Assembly: GCF_028023675.1 (NCBI RefSeq)
Contig: NZ_JAQIOZ010000019.1
Span: 29,536 to 93,535, forward strand
Origin: Primorskyibacter aestuariivivens
GTDB taxonomy: Bacteria > Pseudomonadota > Alphaproteobacteria > Rhodobacterales > Rhodobacteraceae
Reading direction: 5' to 3'
Length of the DNA: 64,000 nucleotides
Every line of letters starts with the position of its first letter. Positions within the stretch are counted from its first letter, which is position 1. The translations under genes and the position numbers were made by a program. The notes under the pieces were generated by a model. That model worked only from the letters and a program-made list of their open reading frames with translations. It did no database searches and was not told the origin of the DNA. Below are positions 52,409 to 61,588 of the stretch, piece after piece.

Positions 52409-54622
52409 ATGACAGAAGGTAGAACCAACTTGTTAAGTTTTCTAAAAGGCGCATCATCTTTTACTTTTCTGTTTGCATTGTTAGTCATAGCCAAAAAAAT
52501 GTCGCTGGAAATCCCGACGCAACATGTCGACGGAGCATTTCAAACCGCGAGCGCCCTCTACAGAATCAACGATGGACAATTTCCTGGACGTGATTTTTTT
52601 CCGTATTTGGGGATTGGGGTCACATACCTTCTATATCCAACATTCCTTACGCTTGGGGAAAATTTATCCGCAAGCGTGTTTAGCTCCTATTTATTTGTTT
52701 TCCTGTCGGGTTGGGCAGCGACACTTTCGTTGGTGGCGCTAATAATTAAACCACCGCGATTCTCATCCCTTGCATTTACATCCGCGATCGTATTTGCGAT
52801 AACCTTTACATTACACAGTTTAGTTTTTAGCCCTTTTGTCGCAGATCTTATTTCCAGCCCAGGCGCCTCCCTGAGGCTAGTACGCGCTTTGATACCTTTC
52901 ATTGTCGCACTAGTAATTTTTTGGATAGACAACAGAAACCTACCGGAAAGATATCAGCTCGTTGCAACCGGAGCAGCCATCGGTACCAGCCTCATCTGGT
53001 CAAGTGACTACGCTTACACAACCGCGCTCGTTTTCTCATCGGCTGCACTCATAGTGCAAATAAAAAGGGGGCTAAATGACTTATTTCGTCGTTTGGCCAT
53101 AGTGGCAACATCAACGATGACTTTTGGAGCTTTTTTACTTTCGATAAGCACGGCAGGCCACCCAATTCGCTATCTTGCCTATGGGTTCAAAGATGTCGCA
53201 AAGGACCAGTGGTGGTATTTTGGGCCGTACAATGCAGAAAGTAAAATTTTTAATTTGTCAGACATGAGTAAAATCTTTACACCTGACGTATTGGCAAGCA
53301 CATGCGTTCTTCTAGTTTCTTTCGTCATATGGGCTTGGACTAGGCACGATAGACTTCTTCTAGCAGCGAGCGTTGGTCTGGTCACTTTTCTTTCGGGCCT
53401 CGTCGCGTCAGTCGGCGGACACCTTGACGGTTATTTTGACGCATTTGTTTTTTGGGCATCGATCGCCGCGATAACCTTCACGTTCAACTTGGTGGGTGCC
53501 CTGATTTCCAAGCAGCTCTTGTCGCGCCCGCGGCCGGCTTTTCGTCTCATCGGCGTAGCTTCTGTCTTTACTTTATTTTTCGCGTTGGCCGTAGGTCAAT
53601 ACAATTCTATGGCGCAGAGAAAAGATAATCTACAGCTTTCCAGCGAAATGATGTATGTATCAGAATTGGGTGGGTATATATCCACAGAATGGGATGATTA
53701 TATAAATTTTGCGCGAAAAAACAGCGAAGCGCCGGTAATTGAGGAATATTGGGGCATACTTGGCGCGATCAGTACGGCTAAGCCACTATGGAAAGTCGAT
53801 TCTGTAATACATGCTCTTGGAAACGTCCGAGATGACGCTGAAAGACAATTGGACGGGGCGGAATATATTGTGTCATCAAAGTTTGACGCCTCCCCGGTCT
53901 GGCAACCTTGGAGTGTGAGTCAAAATTTTTGGTTCTATGGTAAATTGTTGCGAGAATGGAGTCCGGTAATATCGTCTCCAAGAACAATCGTATGGCAGAA
54001 GGCGAATATCAATTCCCGTAGTCTAAGTTTAAACTGCGAAATCTTCAATTCAGGATCAAAGTTCAGAATCCCGTCAGGGGATGCCGAATATTTTCGAGTG
54101 AATCTGCAGTTGGGCACTCGGCGACCGCCGACTTCTCGGACACTTTTATTCATTCGGAACAATATTTCGTTTGCCCCTGGATCAGAAGGCTATGTTTCCG
54201 TTGATCCGAATGCAACCGAAGTGACTATCCCGGTTTATCGACCTGAAAGGGATTCTGAATTTGATCTTTTCAGCCTCGGTTACGACGGGGATTTACATCT
54301 GACCGACTGCGAATATTCGCCAATTTACCGTTCCAACCCTGACTATTTAAGGAAAGGATCACGAAACGCTCTCCTAATTACCAACGGTTACTGGTTGAAT
54401 GGAGTTGCGCGGAACGGGTATCAGTTTCTTCTCCCCGATACCGAGGAAGACTTTATCAGATTTCGCCCTGGGAATGTCGTGGTTATGGAAAACGGAGAGA
54501 AGCGCGAGATTTATCGCGTGCAACGGAGAAGTGGTTTCTTATTCGTTCGGGTAAAGGGCGGCAAGTTGGATGCGTCCGAAGTTGGGCTACCGACCAATTT
54601 TAAAGTTCTGAATATCCTGTAG
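52409..54622 (+). CDS. Large polytopic membrane protein, GT-C-like, with soluble C-terminal domain
   Basis: A 737-residue protein. About ten to eleven membrane helices fill residues 12-400. The first loop has an acidic residue in QHVDGAFQ, followed by LYRINDGQFPGRDFFPYLGIG, a layout typical of GT-C glycosyltransferases that use lipid-linked sugars. The last 330 residues are soluble and probably periplasmic. The ATG at 52409 is chosen because it directly precedes the first helix; an in-frame start at 52349 has no better support and no ribosome-binding site is clear. Strikingly AT-rich compared with neighbours, indicating transfer. Family uncertain. Confidence 0.75.
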   Translation: MTEGRTNLLSFLKGASSFTFLFALLVIAKKMSLEIPTQHVDGAFQTASALYRINDGQFPGRDFFPYLGIGVTYLLYPTFLTLGENLSASVFSSYLFVFLSGWAATLSLVALIIKPPRFSSLAFTSAIVFAITFTLHSLVFSPFVADLISSPGASLRLVRALIPFIVALVIFWIDNRNLPERYQLVATGAAIGTSLIWSSDYAYTTALVFSSAALIVQIKRGLNDLFRRLAIVATSTMTFGAFLLSISTAGHPIRYLAYGFKDVAKDQWWYFGPYNAESKIFNLSDMSKIFTPDVLASTCVLLVSFVIWAWTRHDRLLLAASVGLVTFLSGLVASVGGHLDGYFDAFVFWASIAAITFTFNLVGALISKQLLSRPRPAFRLIGVASVFTLFFALAVGQYNSMAQRKDNLQLSSEMMYVSELGGYISTEWDDYINFARKNSEAPVIEEYWGILGAISTAKPLWKVDSVIHALGNVRDDAERQLDGAEYIVSSKFDASPVWQPWSVSQNFWFYGKLLREWSPVISSPRTIVWQKANINSRSLSLNCEIFNSGSKFRIPSGDAEYFRVNLQLGTRRPPTSRTLLFIRNNISFAPGSEGYVSVDPNATEVTIPVYRPERDSEFDLFSLGYDGDLHLTDCEYSPIYRSNPDYLRKGSRNALLITNGYWLNGVARNGYQFLLPDTEEDFIRFRPGNVVVMENGEKREIYRVQRRSGFLFVRVKGGKLDASEVGLPTNFKVLNIL

Positions 54623-54767
54623 GAAAAAAATATTCATTGGTGGGTGCGGTTTCCCAAAAAATGCTAGAGCCATGTCTTCAATCAAGGACCCAATTTACAG
54701 TTCGCATATGGTGGAGTTTACCCCGGAGGGCCTGGTTTTCCGTTCGGCCGCGTCTGGCCTATGTGCT

Positions 54768-55577
54768 TCAACGCGGCTGTGGATGGTAATGACCGAGCGC
54801 GGCTTTGAAGGCCTGCCTCAGAACTGCCACCTTGTCGCTCCATCCAGTGATCTTCGTCGGCGTAGCTACATTGGGGGGATAGCTTCGCACTACCGGCACT
54901 TGGCCGACTTTCATGCCGATTTGTCCGGCCCGCACGGTCAGATAGAACAGAAGTTCGTAGTTGCGGAATACGGCGCGGAAGGGGCGTACCCTCGGGTCCG
55001 CCAAGTACCGGGCCGAATACGCGCGGAACCCATTCGTTGTGTCCGTGTACCATATCCGGCCCGCAAGGCTGAGCAGCGGAGCGTGCACTAAGCGGTTGGC
55101 GAGGGTGCGCTCGATAGGCGTACGCACCGCCTTGCCACCGGGCAGATAGCGCGACCCCTGCACATAGTCGTAGCCCGCTTTCAGCATCGCCACCATCGCT
55201 GGCACGGCCTCGATCCCGTCCTTGCCGTTGCCGTCGATAGTGACGATTCCCTCGTAGCCTTCGCGGAGGCACCAGGCATAGGCCATCCGCAATTGGGCAC
55301 TGAGTTTGCCTTCGCCTGTCTTTGTCAAAAGCGCGCGTACTCCGATGTCTTTAAGAAATGCGGGTTCGAGCGACCCGTCCGTTGAGCCGCCGTCGGCGAT
55401 GACGATATCCAAAGAGAATGCGGCCGCATGTAAGCGCTTCAATTGCCGCCCGATCCGGTCGCCCTCGTTGATTACTGGAATGACCAACGCGTGCCGATGC
55501 CGCCTGTCTGACAGAATCGTCTCGGCATATGAGGGTACTTCCCAGTAGTCTTCCGGCAGCATCGCGTCGACTGTCAT
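54768..55577 (-). CDS. Family 2 glycosyltransferase (dolichol-phosphate-mannose synthase-like)
   Basis: A 269-residue soluble GT-A fold enzyme. The nucleotide-binding strand is ALVIPVINEGDRIGRQLKRL, with IVIADGGSTDGS, then IVTIDGNGKDGIEAVP where DPM-type enzymes have DxD, and a TTNGFRAYS segment. It probably transfers a sugar from a nucleotide donor to polyprenyl phosphate. There are no C-terminal membrane helices. The ATG at 55577 overlaps the gtrA stop (ATGA), fixing the start. It is the last gene of the island's minus-strand operon. Confidence 0.87.
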   Translation of the reverse strand: MTVDAMLPEDYWEVPSYAETILSDRRHRHALVIPVINEGDRIGRQLKRLHAAAFSLDIVIADGGSTDGSLEPAFLKDIGVRALLTKTGEGKLSAQLRMAYAWCLREGYEGIVTIDGNGKDGIEAVPAMVAMLKAGYDYVQGSRYLPGGKAVRTPIERTLANRLVHAPLLSLAGRIWYTDTTNGFRAYSARYLADPRVRPFRAVFRNYELLFYLTVRAGQIGMKVGQVPVVRSYPPNVATPTKITGWSDKVAVLRQAFKAALGHYHPQPR

Positions 55578-55972
55578 CGCTGGCTCTCCCACGCTTTGAT
55601 TGTCCGAAAAACCCATCTCTTGCTGGCCGCGAAGCTAACAAGGAATGACACGCCTGCGCCGAACAGCAGAACAATGATGGCAGGCAAAGCCGGGAAAATC
55701 ACGTCCAATCCGGCGACTACCGCCAGCCTGGTAAAGAAGGTCATGACAAGAACCGCGAGGTACCTGACCGATCGAACAGCAGACAGTTCGCGTGCGCCGT
55801 CGCGAAACGTCCAAAGTTCGTGCAGCATATAGTTGAATACGGCGGCGAACACAAAACCGATCCCTGCGGCCTGCCACAGAATGACGCCAAACGAATGCGC
55901 CAGAATCCATGACGCTCCGATGTCCAGACCGAGCCCCAGTATGGCGACTATCAGGAACCGGACATATTCCAT
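55574..55972 (-). CDS. GtrA-family membrane protein
   Basis: A 132-residue protein with four membrane helices. It shows the GtrA pattern: FLIVAILGLGLDIGASWILAH, FVFAAVFNYMLHELWTFRD and the closing SFAASKRWVFR. GtrA proteins are thought to flip or assist polyprenyl-phosphate sugars across the membrane. Lying directly before the DPM-like glycosyltransferase, it completes a classical GtrA/GtrB pair. It begins 3 bp after the FAD oxidoreductase stop. Confidence 0.88.
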   Translation of the reverse strand: MEYVRFLIVAILGLGLDIGASWILAHSFGVILWQAAGIGFVFAAVFNYMLHELWTFRDGARELSAVRSVRYLAVLVMTFFTRLAVVAGLDVIFPALPAIIVLLFGAGVSFLVSFAASKRWVFRTIKAWESQR

Positions 55973-55975
55973 GGG

Positions 55976-57118
55976 TCACGCCCGACCCAAAAGAAATCTG
56001 GTATCCGCTTCCGAAAATGCTGGTGAAGATCTACGTAGAAGATCGAAGAGGTCATAGATATTGTCAATCTTGCTTCCCAATACGCTAATAACGCGACTGT
56101 CCACCGGATTGCGCTGAAACAGGATAGGACGGCCGTCATCATCTTCATTTTTCATTAGCACCGTCTTCACCTCGCGCAGAGACGTTTTATAGTGCAATTG
56201 CGACAGGCTCGGAACATAGCGCTGGCTGTCCATGATCATGTGACGCACCCGACTTTGAAACGGGGTCCGGTCGAGTTGGTCGTACGGATCGCCGGGGCGG
56301 TATTCGTCGGTCCAGCTTTCGTGCGGAGTGTATCGCACATGGGTTAGGGAGTGGAGATGATCTGCGGGATAGGGCATGCAAGAGAAGAAGGGGCCGTCCA
56401 TGACTGTAATACCAACATGGCGCAGTTGTGCAGGTGGTTCGACGAGCGCGATTTCCGCGACTTCGAACTTCAACGGAGCACGCGGCAGTCCGGCGGCGTC
56501 TAGAACCGTATTGAGCCGGGCGTAGGTTACGTTGAAAGCGTGGCGGGCTACAACCTCACCGCCAGAAGACAGCCCGACAACTACGTGCTCTGGACCGTTC
56601 ACCATGTCGGCCACCGCGGTCTCGAGCCGAACATCGATGCCGGCGCTGGCGAGACGATGGGTAATCAATTCGCGCAGGACGCAATGATCGAAGGCGACCT
56701 CCCGGCAGGCAAACACATCCTCGATCATGCCGCCGTCGAACAGGGCAGATTGCTGTGGCGATGCTCTTTCGATTGGGGCGCCCATGTCTCGGAACATTCG
56801 GAAGAACCGTTTTGCAGAGATCATGGATCGCCGCCGCGCTACGGCGTAGAGCATTTGAAAATCATCGAAGATCGCTTCTGGGAAATCTCTTGCAAATCGC
56901 TTGTGAAGGATCATAGATCGGACCGCGGTCAACGCGGAGCGTGGATAATGGAAGCCGGTGTGGACTCGGGCCTGGTTGCCGCGTGAAGAGCGGTCGAGCA
57001 GTCGCTCGCCGGCTTCGACGATCATCACGCGCCTTGAGATCGAGCGCAGAAACAGCGCAAGACAGCACCCGTAGAAACCGCCGCCCAATATAACGTAATC
57101 GACCGTTTCACGGCTCAT
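55976..57118 (-). CDS. FAD-dependent oxidoreductase (DAO family)
   Basis: A 380-residue flavoprotein. The N-terminal dinucleotide motif is YVILGGGFYGCCLALFL, followed by MIVEAGERLLDRSSRGNQARVHTGFHYPRS, which is typical of amino-acid or glycerol-3-phosphate oxidase-like enzymes. No signal peptide. The substrate is unknown; in a sugar-biosynthesis operon it may oxidise a sugar or amino-sugar intermediate. The start shares one base with the preceding stop (TAATG), so translation is coupled. Confidence 0.82.
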   Translation of the reverse strand: MSRETVDYVILGGGFYGCCLALFLRSISRRVMIVEAGERLLDRSSRGNQARVHTGFHYPRSALTAVRSMILHKRFARDFPEAIFDDFQMLYAVARRRSMISAKRFFRMFRDMGAPIERASPQQSALFDGGMIEDVFACREVAFDHCVLRELITHRLASAGIDVRLETAVADMVNGPEHVVVGLSSGGEVVARHAFNVTYARLNTVLDAAGLPRAPLKFEVAEIALVEPPAQLRHVGITVMDGPFFSCMPYPADHLHSLTHVRYTPHESWTDEYRPGDPYDQLDRTPFQSRVRHMIMDSQRYVPSLSQLHYKTSLREVKTVLMKNEDDDGRPILFQRNPVDSRVISVLGSKIDNIYDLFDLLRRSSPAFSEADTRFLLGRA

Positions 57119-58122
57119 TATTCGACGGCCTGTCGCTGGGGTTTGTCGATGACTTCGACATTTAGGTCCCGCGCAACTCGGCCAAACAGGTCGACGCTGT
57201 TCAATTCAGACGTGACATCGTCGAATTCCGTGCGTTCAATCCTCGCCAAAAGATGTTGCACGCCGAGGCTCAACCCAAAGATTGCAAACCCCAACGATGT
57301 CGTGGTGAGGCTCAGGGCAAGCGAGATAGTCAGCCATCCTGGCTCGAGCACAGGCAGTACCAACCACGCCCCGATCGCGTAGGCAGTGTAGAATAGCCCG
57401 AGAACCACCGACATTGCTGCGGCAAGAGAGACGTACGTTAACAGCCGCGGTGCCAGATTGACGAGCAATTTGTGCAAGAGCGAAGCGCGTAGTCCAAAAC
57501 TCGCCCGGTCTCGCGCGCCCGGTGTTCCGCGGGCGACCTTGTAGTCTAGTGGCACACGCCCGTCGAGAGGCGGAAAGCGAAGCGCGAGTTCTTGGTCGGG
57601 ATATGCGAGTATATGGCTCAGCAACGTACGCGGAATCGCGATAGTCTGCATGTCGCGAAGGCTCACCTTAAAGCCCGCCCCTCGCCCCAAGGCAATAAGC
57701 GGTAGGGACAGCGCTCGCTCGATCCTGCCTTCGGAGGCGCGCAAACCGATGATAGCCGTCGACCCGTCGCTCGCCTTTTCGAGCATTTCGACTGGATCAA
57801 GCTCGTTGATTTCTCTGGCCCCGACGATCAGAACGACATCGCCGATCGCTTCCGAAGCGGCTATGACTCGCTGGCGATACAACCCGACATTCGGACGAAC
57901 AGTGAACAAACGCAGGTACGGAATGTCGTGCAAAAAATGAAGGTAGGACTTGCTCACCTGATCCTCGACGATGAGCACGATTTCCCAAAACTGGAAACGT
58001 TCGCCGACCCTGGCGGCCAGTTTCTTCATCCCCTTAAAAGTCTCGTCGGTCGGCGCTAGGCCCGCACAACACACCGACACAAGAATATCCTGTCTCTTTG
58101 CTGCATTGCCGAGTTCGTTCAT
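57118..58122 (-). CDS. Degenerate family 2 glycosyltransferase-like membrane protein
   Basis: A 334-residue protein with the GtrB/ArnC layout: a GT-A-like domain (residues 1-215), two or more membrane helices (YVSLAAAMSVVLGLFYTAYA, TISLALSLTTTSLGFAIFG) and a C-terminal tail. Expected catalytic features are missing. Where the donor-binding Asp-rich motif should be it reads WEIVLIVEDQVSKS, and the DxD segment is VVLIVGAREINELDP. It may be a non-catalytic partner of the active GT2 at 54768, or an enzyme with a changed mechanism. Overlaps both neighbours by one to four bases. Confidence 0.75.
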   Translation of the reverse strand: MNELGNAAKRQDILVSVCCAGLAPTDETFKGMKKLAARVGERFQFWEIVLIVEDQVSKSYLHFLHDIPYLRLFTVRPNVGLYRQRVIAASEAIGDVVLIVGAREINELDPVEMLEKASDGSTAIIGLRASEGRIERALSLPLIALGRGAGFKVSLRDMQTIAIPRTLLSHILAYPDQELALRFPPLDGRVPLDYKVARGTPGARDRASFGLRASLLHKLLVNLAPRLLTYVSLAAAMSVVLGLFYTAYAIGAWLVLPVLEPGWLTISLALSLTTTSLGFAIFGLSLGVQHLLARIERTEFDDVTSELNSVDLFGRVARDLNVEVIDKPQRQAVE

Positions 58123-58958
58123 GACCGGTTCACACTCATTGCGGCATCTGCCAGGCGCGATACAGCCGCCTCCACAGTGACCAGTCCACCATCGTCGCGC
58201 CGCATCTCAATCGATGTAAAGCCTTCATAGCCCACGATGGCAAGCGCACCAAGAACTCTTTCGGCCTGCGCGGTATCTGCCGGCGCCGGATCAAGGTTCG
58301 GTTCGCTCACGTGGACATGATGCAGTACAGAGGAGACATCCGCAATCAGCGCTTCGATACGATCGAAATCGTCATTCATGTGCACCGCACCCAGATCGAG
58401 CACGAGCCGTATCGACGGGTGGTCGACGCGCCTGACAAAATCAGCCGCCTGTTGCGTGGTGTTCAAAAAATTGGTCCCGTAAATTGCGGGATTTGCCTCG
58501 ACAGTGATAATTGTTGCAGCTGCAGCGGCCAATTCGCCAAGCTCGAGAAACAGGTCCAGAGCTTGGTTTTCGGCTTCTTTTGCAGACATCCTGGGCGGAA
58601 AACGCCGCTGCTTCGGAGATCCGAACACTAGGTTGGGCACACCTAGACGACCAGCAAGCGTAATCGCTCTGGACAGCCCGTGCGAGAGCGTCCGACGCGC
58701 CTCGGCCGTCGTGAACATGGCAGCCCCGTCGACGCCGTAGAGAAGAGACTGCATTGAAACGAGCTCTAGACCCGCGTCTGTAATAGCGGCGACTGCCTCC
58801 CTAACCTCGGACTCGCTCGGGTCGAAAGGATCGTCTGTCTCAGGAAACAGCAGGCCCGGAGCCACCTCGAGACCGGTGATACCCTTGCTCCTTAGAAGGC
58901 CATACGCTGCGCGAGACTCTACAGGATTCCAAGCGATGTTGGACACGGCCAGTTTCAC
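58119..58958 (-). CDS. Xylose-isomerase-like TIM-barrel sugar isomerase/epimerase
   Basis: A 279-residue protein of the AP endonuclease 2/sugar isomerase superfamily. Likely metal ligands are Glu in ITVEANPAIYGTNF, Asp in LVLDLGAVHMNDD, His in LHHVHVSEPNLDPAP and Glu in TSIEMRRDDG. The start is taken as GTG at 58958, overlapping the upstream TAG by one base. A longer ATG version would run deep into the preceding gene. It probably isomerises or epimerises a sugar phosphate or keto-sugar for the glycan made by this operon. Confidence 0.83.
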   Translation of the reverse strand: MKLAVSNIAWNPVESRAAYGLLRSKGITGLEVAPGLLFPETDDPFDPSESEVREAVAAITDAGLELVSMQSLLYGVDGAAMFTTAEARRTLSHGLSRAITLAGRLGVPNLVFGSPKQRRFPPRMSAKEAENQALDLFLELGELAAAAATIITVEANPAIYGTNFLNTTQQAADFVRRVDHPSIRLVLDLGAVHMNDDFDRIEALIADVSSVLHHVHVSEPNLDPAPADTAQAERVLGALAIVGYEGFTSIEMRRDDGGLVTVEAAVSRLADAAMSVNRS

Positions 58959-59908
58959 TACGCCGCCTTTTGGGCCGCAAAGAACGCCGCAAGCTTTTGC
59001 ATGACTTCGCTGGCCTCTTCGAGGTAGGGGCCCTGTCTTCCCCATACCGAGGCGTGCCGCGTGCGCATGTCTTCCCGGTGGATATGCGCGTTGCTGTGAG
59101 GCATCCGTCTTCCGATCAGGTGCTTGTGGATATCCCCGGCGCCCAAAGGAGCGGTAGCTAAATGCATTACTGACAGGCCAGAATTCCTGCCGAGGCAGAT
59201 GTCACGCCAGAGACGCGAAACGTCGAAATACTGGAATTTGGATTCTGGATGATGAAACTGTATAGCCGAATAGCCCGCCTCGCTGAGGTGCCGCTCGAAT
59301 TCTGTACGCTCCGGATGGGTGTTCAACGTACTCCGGTCCAGAACAAGCATCGCTGTATTTTCATTAAGCGAGTACAACTGGTCGAGCATAACCCGGAGCT
59401 TTGGACCAAGCGCGGCACGCACATCGTCGAACCGATTCCGCGTCAGCATCGTGGGCGCCGGATTCAACAGATCGAAAACAAAGTTTTTCTTCAGTCCGGG
59501 CCCGAACAGTGCGGGCAATCGCACAATGGTGCAACGCGCGAAATGCGTCGCGCAGAATTCCTCGAGTTGCCTTCTGTGTTTTCCATACGCCAGATGTGTT
59601 TGAAATGCGCAAGACCCCTCGTCATCCTGACCCGCAAAGTCAGCAAATACCGCGATAGACGAGATCAGGACAAAATGGGTCGTAGTGACACCGCGGAGTT
59701 GCCGTATGAGGCTTTGGACCTTTTCCCAATCTTCGTCGGGAACTCGGTTCGCCTCAAACATGGAGCCGGGTGCGGCGGCGCAGACGACTGTATCGAATTT
59801 GCTATCGCCGAGGCCGCCGACGTTTTTACTATTAAATATCGCGGGAAACTCATGCTGCCGAGCGAGTTGCTGACCCACAAATCCCGAATACCCGATCAAT
59901 GCATCCAT
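58958..59908 (-). CDS. NAD-dependent epimerase/dehydratase-like (SDR) protein
   Basis: A 316-residue extended-SDR-like protein. The Rossmann motif is LIGYSGFVGQQLARQ, an active-site serine is in FVLISSIAVF, and the Tyr-Lys region reads HLAYGKHRRQLEEF, where the canonical Tyr-x3-Lys is Tyr-x3-Arg. It probably acts on a nucleotide sugar, but the altered motif leaves the reaction open. The ATG at 59908 is used; a TTG six bases earlier is in frame. The downstream gene begins on its last base. Confidence 0.8.
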   Translation of the reverse strand: MDALIGYSGFVGQQLARQHEFPAIFNSKNVGGLGDSKFDTVVCAAAPGSMFEANRVPDEDWEKVQSLIRQLRGVTTTHFVLISSIAVFADFAGQDDEGSCAFQTHLAYGKHRRQLEEFCATHFARCTIVRLPALFGPGLKKNFVFDLLNPAPTMLTRNRFDDVRAALGPKLRVMLDQLYSLNENTAMLVLDRSTLNTHPERTEFERHLSEAGYSAIQFHHPESKFQYFDVSRLWRDICLGRNSGLSVMHLATAPLGAGDIHKHLIGRRMPHSNAHIHREDMRTRHASVWGRQGPYLEEASEVMQKLAAFFAAQKAA

Positions 59909-60016
59909 TCGCAAACTCAGTCAGTCACACCGCGAGATTTGAAACAGTGTGGCCGATTGCCGAGGAAGTCAAGTTGATCGGAGCATACGGTTACCGTTCG
60001 ACGGATCACAGGTTGC

Positions 60017-61588
60017 TCACTCGGTAGCCGCAAAATCTTGCCGACACAGGTAAAGGCTCGTGCGGCGCAGCACCGGGACACTGGGCCCGGTCGGGGGCGC
60101 ACACTGCCAGCCCTTGCGCGCAGCGGCGTCGAGGAACGGCGCATCCTTCATCTTGAAGTGCTCCACAAAGACCAACCAGACCACGTCATGACCTGCGATA
60201 TCGGAAATCATCCGCTCCGCGTATCGAGTGGAAATTGCGGGCTTGCCGTGATTCAGGGACCGGCCGCCGCCGCGCACGGTCCAACTCGTGCTCCCGCTAC
60301 TTGGTTCGAACATACCGAGCAGGCGCTCTTCCGGAAAATCGGCGTAGCGGAAGGCTGGCTGCGCGGGAAAAGCGACCCATATTGGGGCGTCGGGCTCGGG
60401 ATTGTACTCGGAACGCAGGTAGGACTGAGCGCGACCGGCACTATCAATTGGGCGCACTCCCAGAATCAGGCTATTTGCCGCCACTAAAATCATTGCTACA
60501 GAAATGGCTGTCGAAAGTCGCGCTCTCTCCAATATATCCGACAGAAATATTGCCAGAAGCGAAAGCGACATGGGTTGAAAAAACGCAAAGTGCCGCGAAT
60601 AGGGAACCGGAAGCTCTCCCATTGCGTTCAAAAAAAGAACCGCCGAAAAGATCAGCGCGGCAGAGAGCGCGACAAATTTTGCTTCTCCGCCTTTGCGAAA
60701 CGCGTACGTAAACAATGCGACAGGGATCAAAGAAATTACCGACCGCACCAACCAGGAATTCCCGAGCACCGCAATATAATCGAGAACCAAGAACGAAAAC
60801 GTGTAGTGCAGCAAGTTCAACAGGACAAGGATACTGCTTTCGATCCCATCGACACCGCCGATGTGTTCGCCATAAGCACCGGGATGCGCCGAAAATTGCA
60901 ATTCAGCGACCGGATCAATGAAATAGATTTTGATTACTAGAAACCCTGTGGCCGGTAGGAGAACTGCTCCGAGATGCGCGACCAGGAATGGCCGATCAGG
61001 CCAGCCAGACCGTGCCAATTTTTCAATCAACAGCGCAGTCCCGATGCCAACTGCCGTGAGAATTCCCACGAAGGACAGTACGGAACAAACCAATGCAATA
61101 GACGAGAACTTCCAGATCTCCTTGAGAGTTTTCAGGCGATAGGCTCGCATCCCGGAATAGAGCATCAGGCTCGTAAAGAATGTATCCCATATATATTGTT
61201 TTATTGTCAGCGCCTGCGTGACTAAGACCAGCGAGGAGAGCATGAGGCAGGTGAATACGAATGAAAAATAGGGTCGCTCCTTCGATTGGAAAGTAAGGCA
61301 AGTGATCAAAGCGGCGAATAAGAAAGCGAGAAAGGAAAAAAATTTCAAAACTTCGTAAAGCGCGTCACTTGAAAAAATATTCTTTACCACGACAGATACC
61401 AGTAAGAGCCACAATGTCGCGGCCTGCTCATAAAGCGGCAATGGTTTCGCGACAGCGTTCAATTCCAAGTCACGCAAATTGACAAGCAACATTGCTTCAT
61501 CCATCCATGGATGCCGTGGCAGAAGCAGCATGTTTGCACAGGCGAAAGCGACTAGCGAAAGCCATGCAATAAAAACATACTTATTCAT
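60017..61588 (-). CDS. GT-C-fold membrane glycosyltransferase-like protein
   Basis: A 523-residue protein with about eleven membrane helices over residues 1-390 and a soluble tail of about 130 residues. The first loop has WMDEAMLLVNLRDLEL, matching the acidic Asp-Glu that GT-C transferases (PMT/ArnT type) place after helix 1. It probably takes the polyprenyl-linked sugar made by the neighbouring GT2 and GtrA and adds it to a surface acceptor in the periplasm. It is the first gene of the minus-strand operon, 108 bp before the SDR gene. AT-richer than the middle of the operon. Confidence 0.78.
   Translation of the reverse strand: MNKYVFIAWLSLVAFACANMLLLPRHPWMDEAMLLVNLRDLELNAVAKPLPLYEQAATLWLLLVSVVVKNIFSSDALYEVLKFFSFLAFLFAALITCLTFQSKERPYFSFVFTCLMLSSLVLVTQALTIKQYIWDTFFTSLMLYSGMRAYRLKTLKEIWKFSSIALVCSVLSFVGILTAVGIGTALLIEKLARSGWPDRPFLVAHLGAVLLPATGFLVIKIYFIDPVAELQFSAHPGAYGEHIGGVDGIESSILVLLNLLHYTFSFLVLDYIAVLGNSWLVRSVISLIPVALFTYAFRKGGEAKFVALSAALIFSAVLFLNAMGELPVPYSRHFAFFQPMSLSLLAIFLSDILERARLSTAISVAMILVAANSLILGVRPIDSAGRAQSYLRSEYNPEPDAPIWVAFPAQPAFRYADFPEERLLGMFEPSSGSTSWTVRGGGRSLNHGKPAISTRYAERMISDIAGHDVVWLVFVEHFKMKDAPFLDAAARKGWQCAPPTGPSVPVLRRTSLYLCRQDFAATE

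Noticed and set aside
54672..55091. A 139-codon plus-strand frame overlapping the end of the glycosyltransferase gene
   Set aside because: Antisense to the coupled GT2 gene; its only unique part is the short convergent gap and it shows no family.
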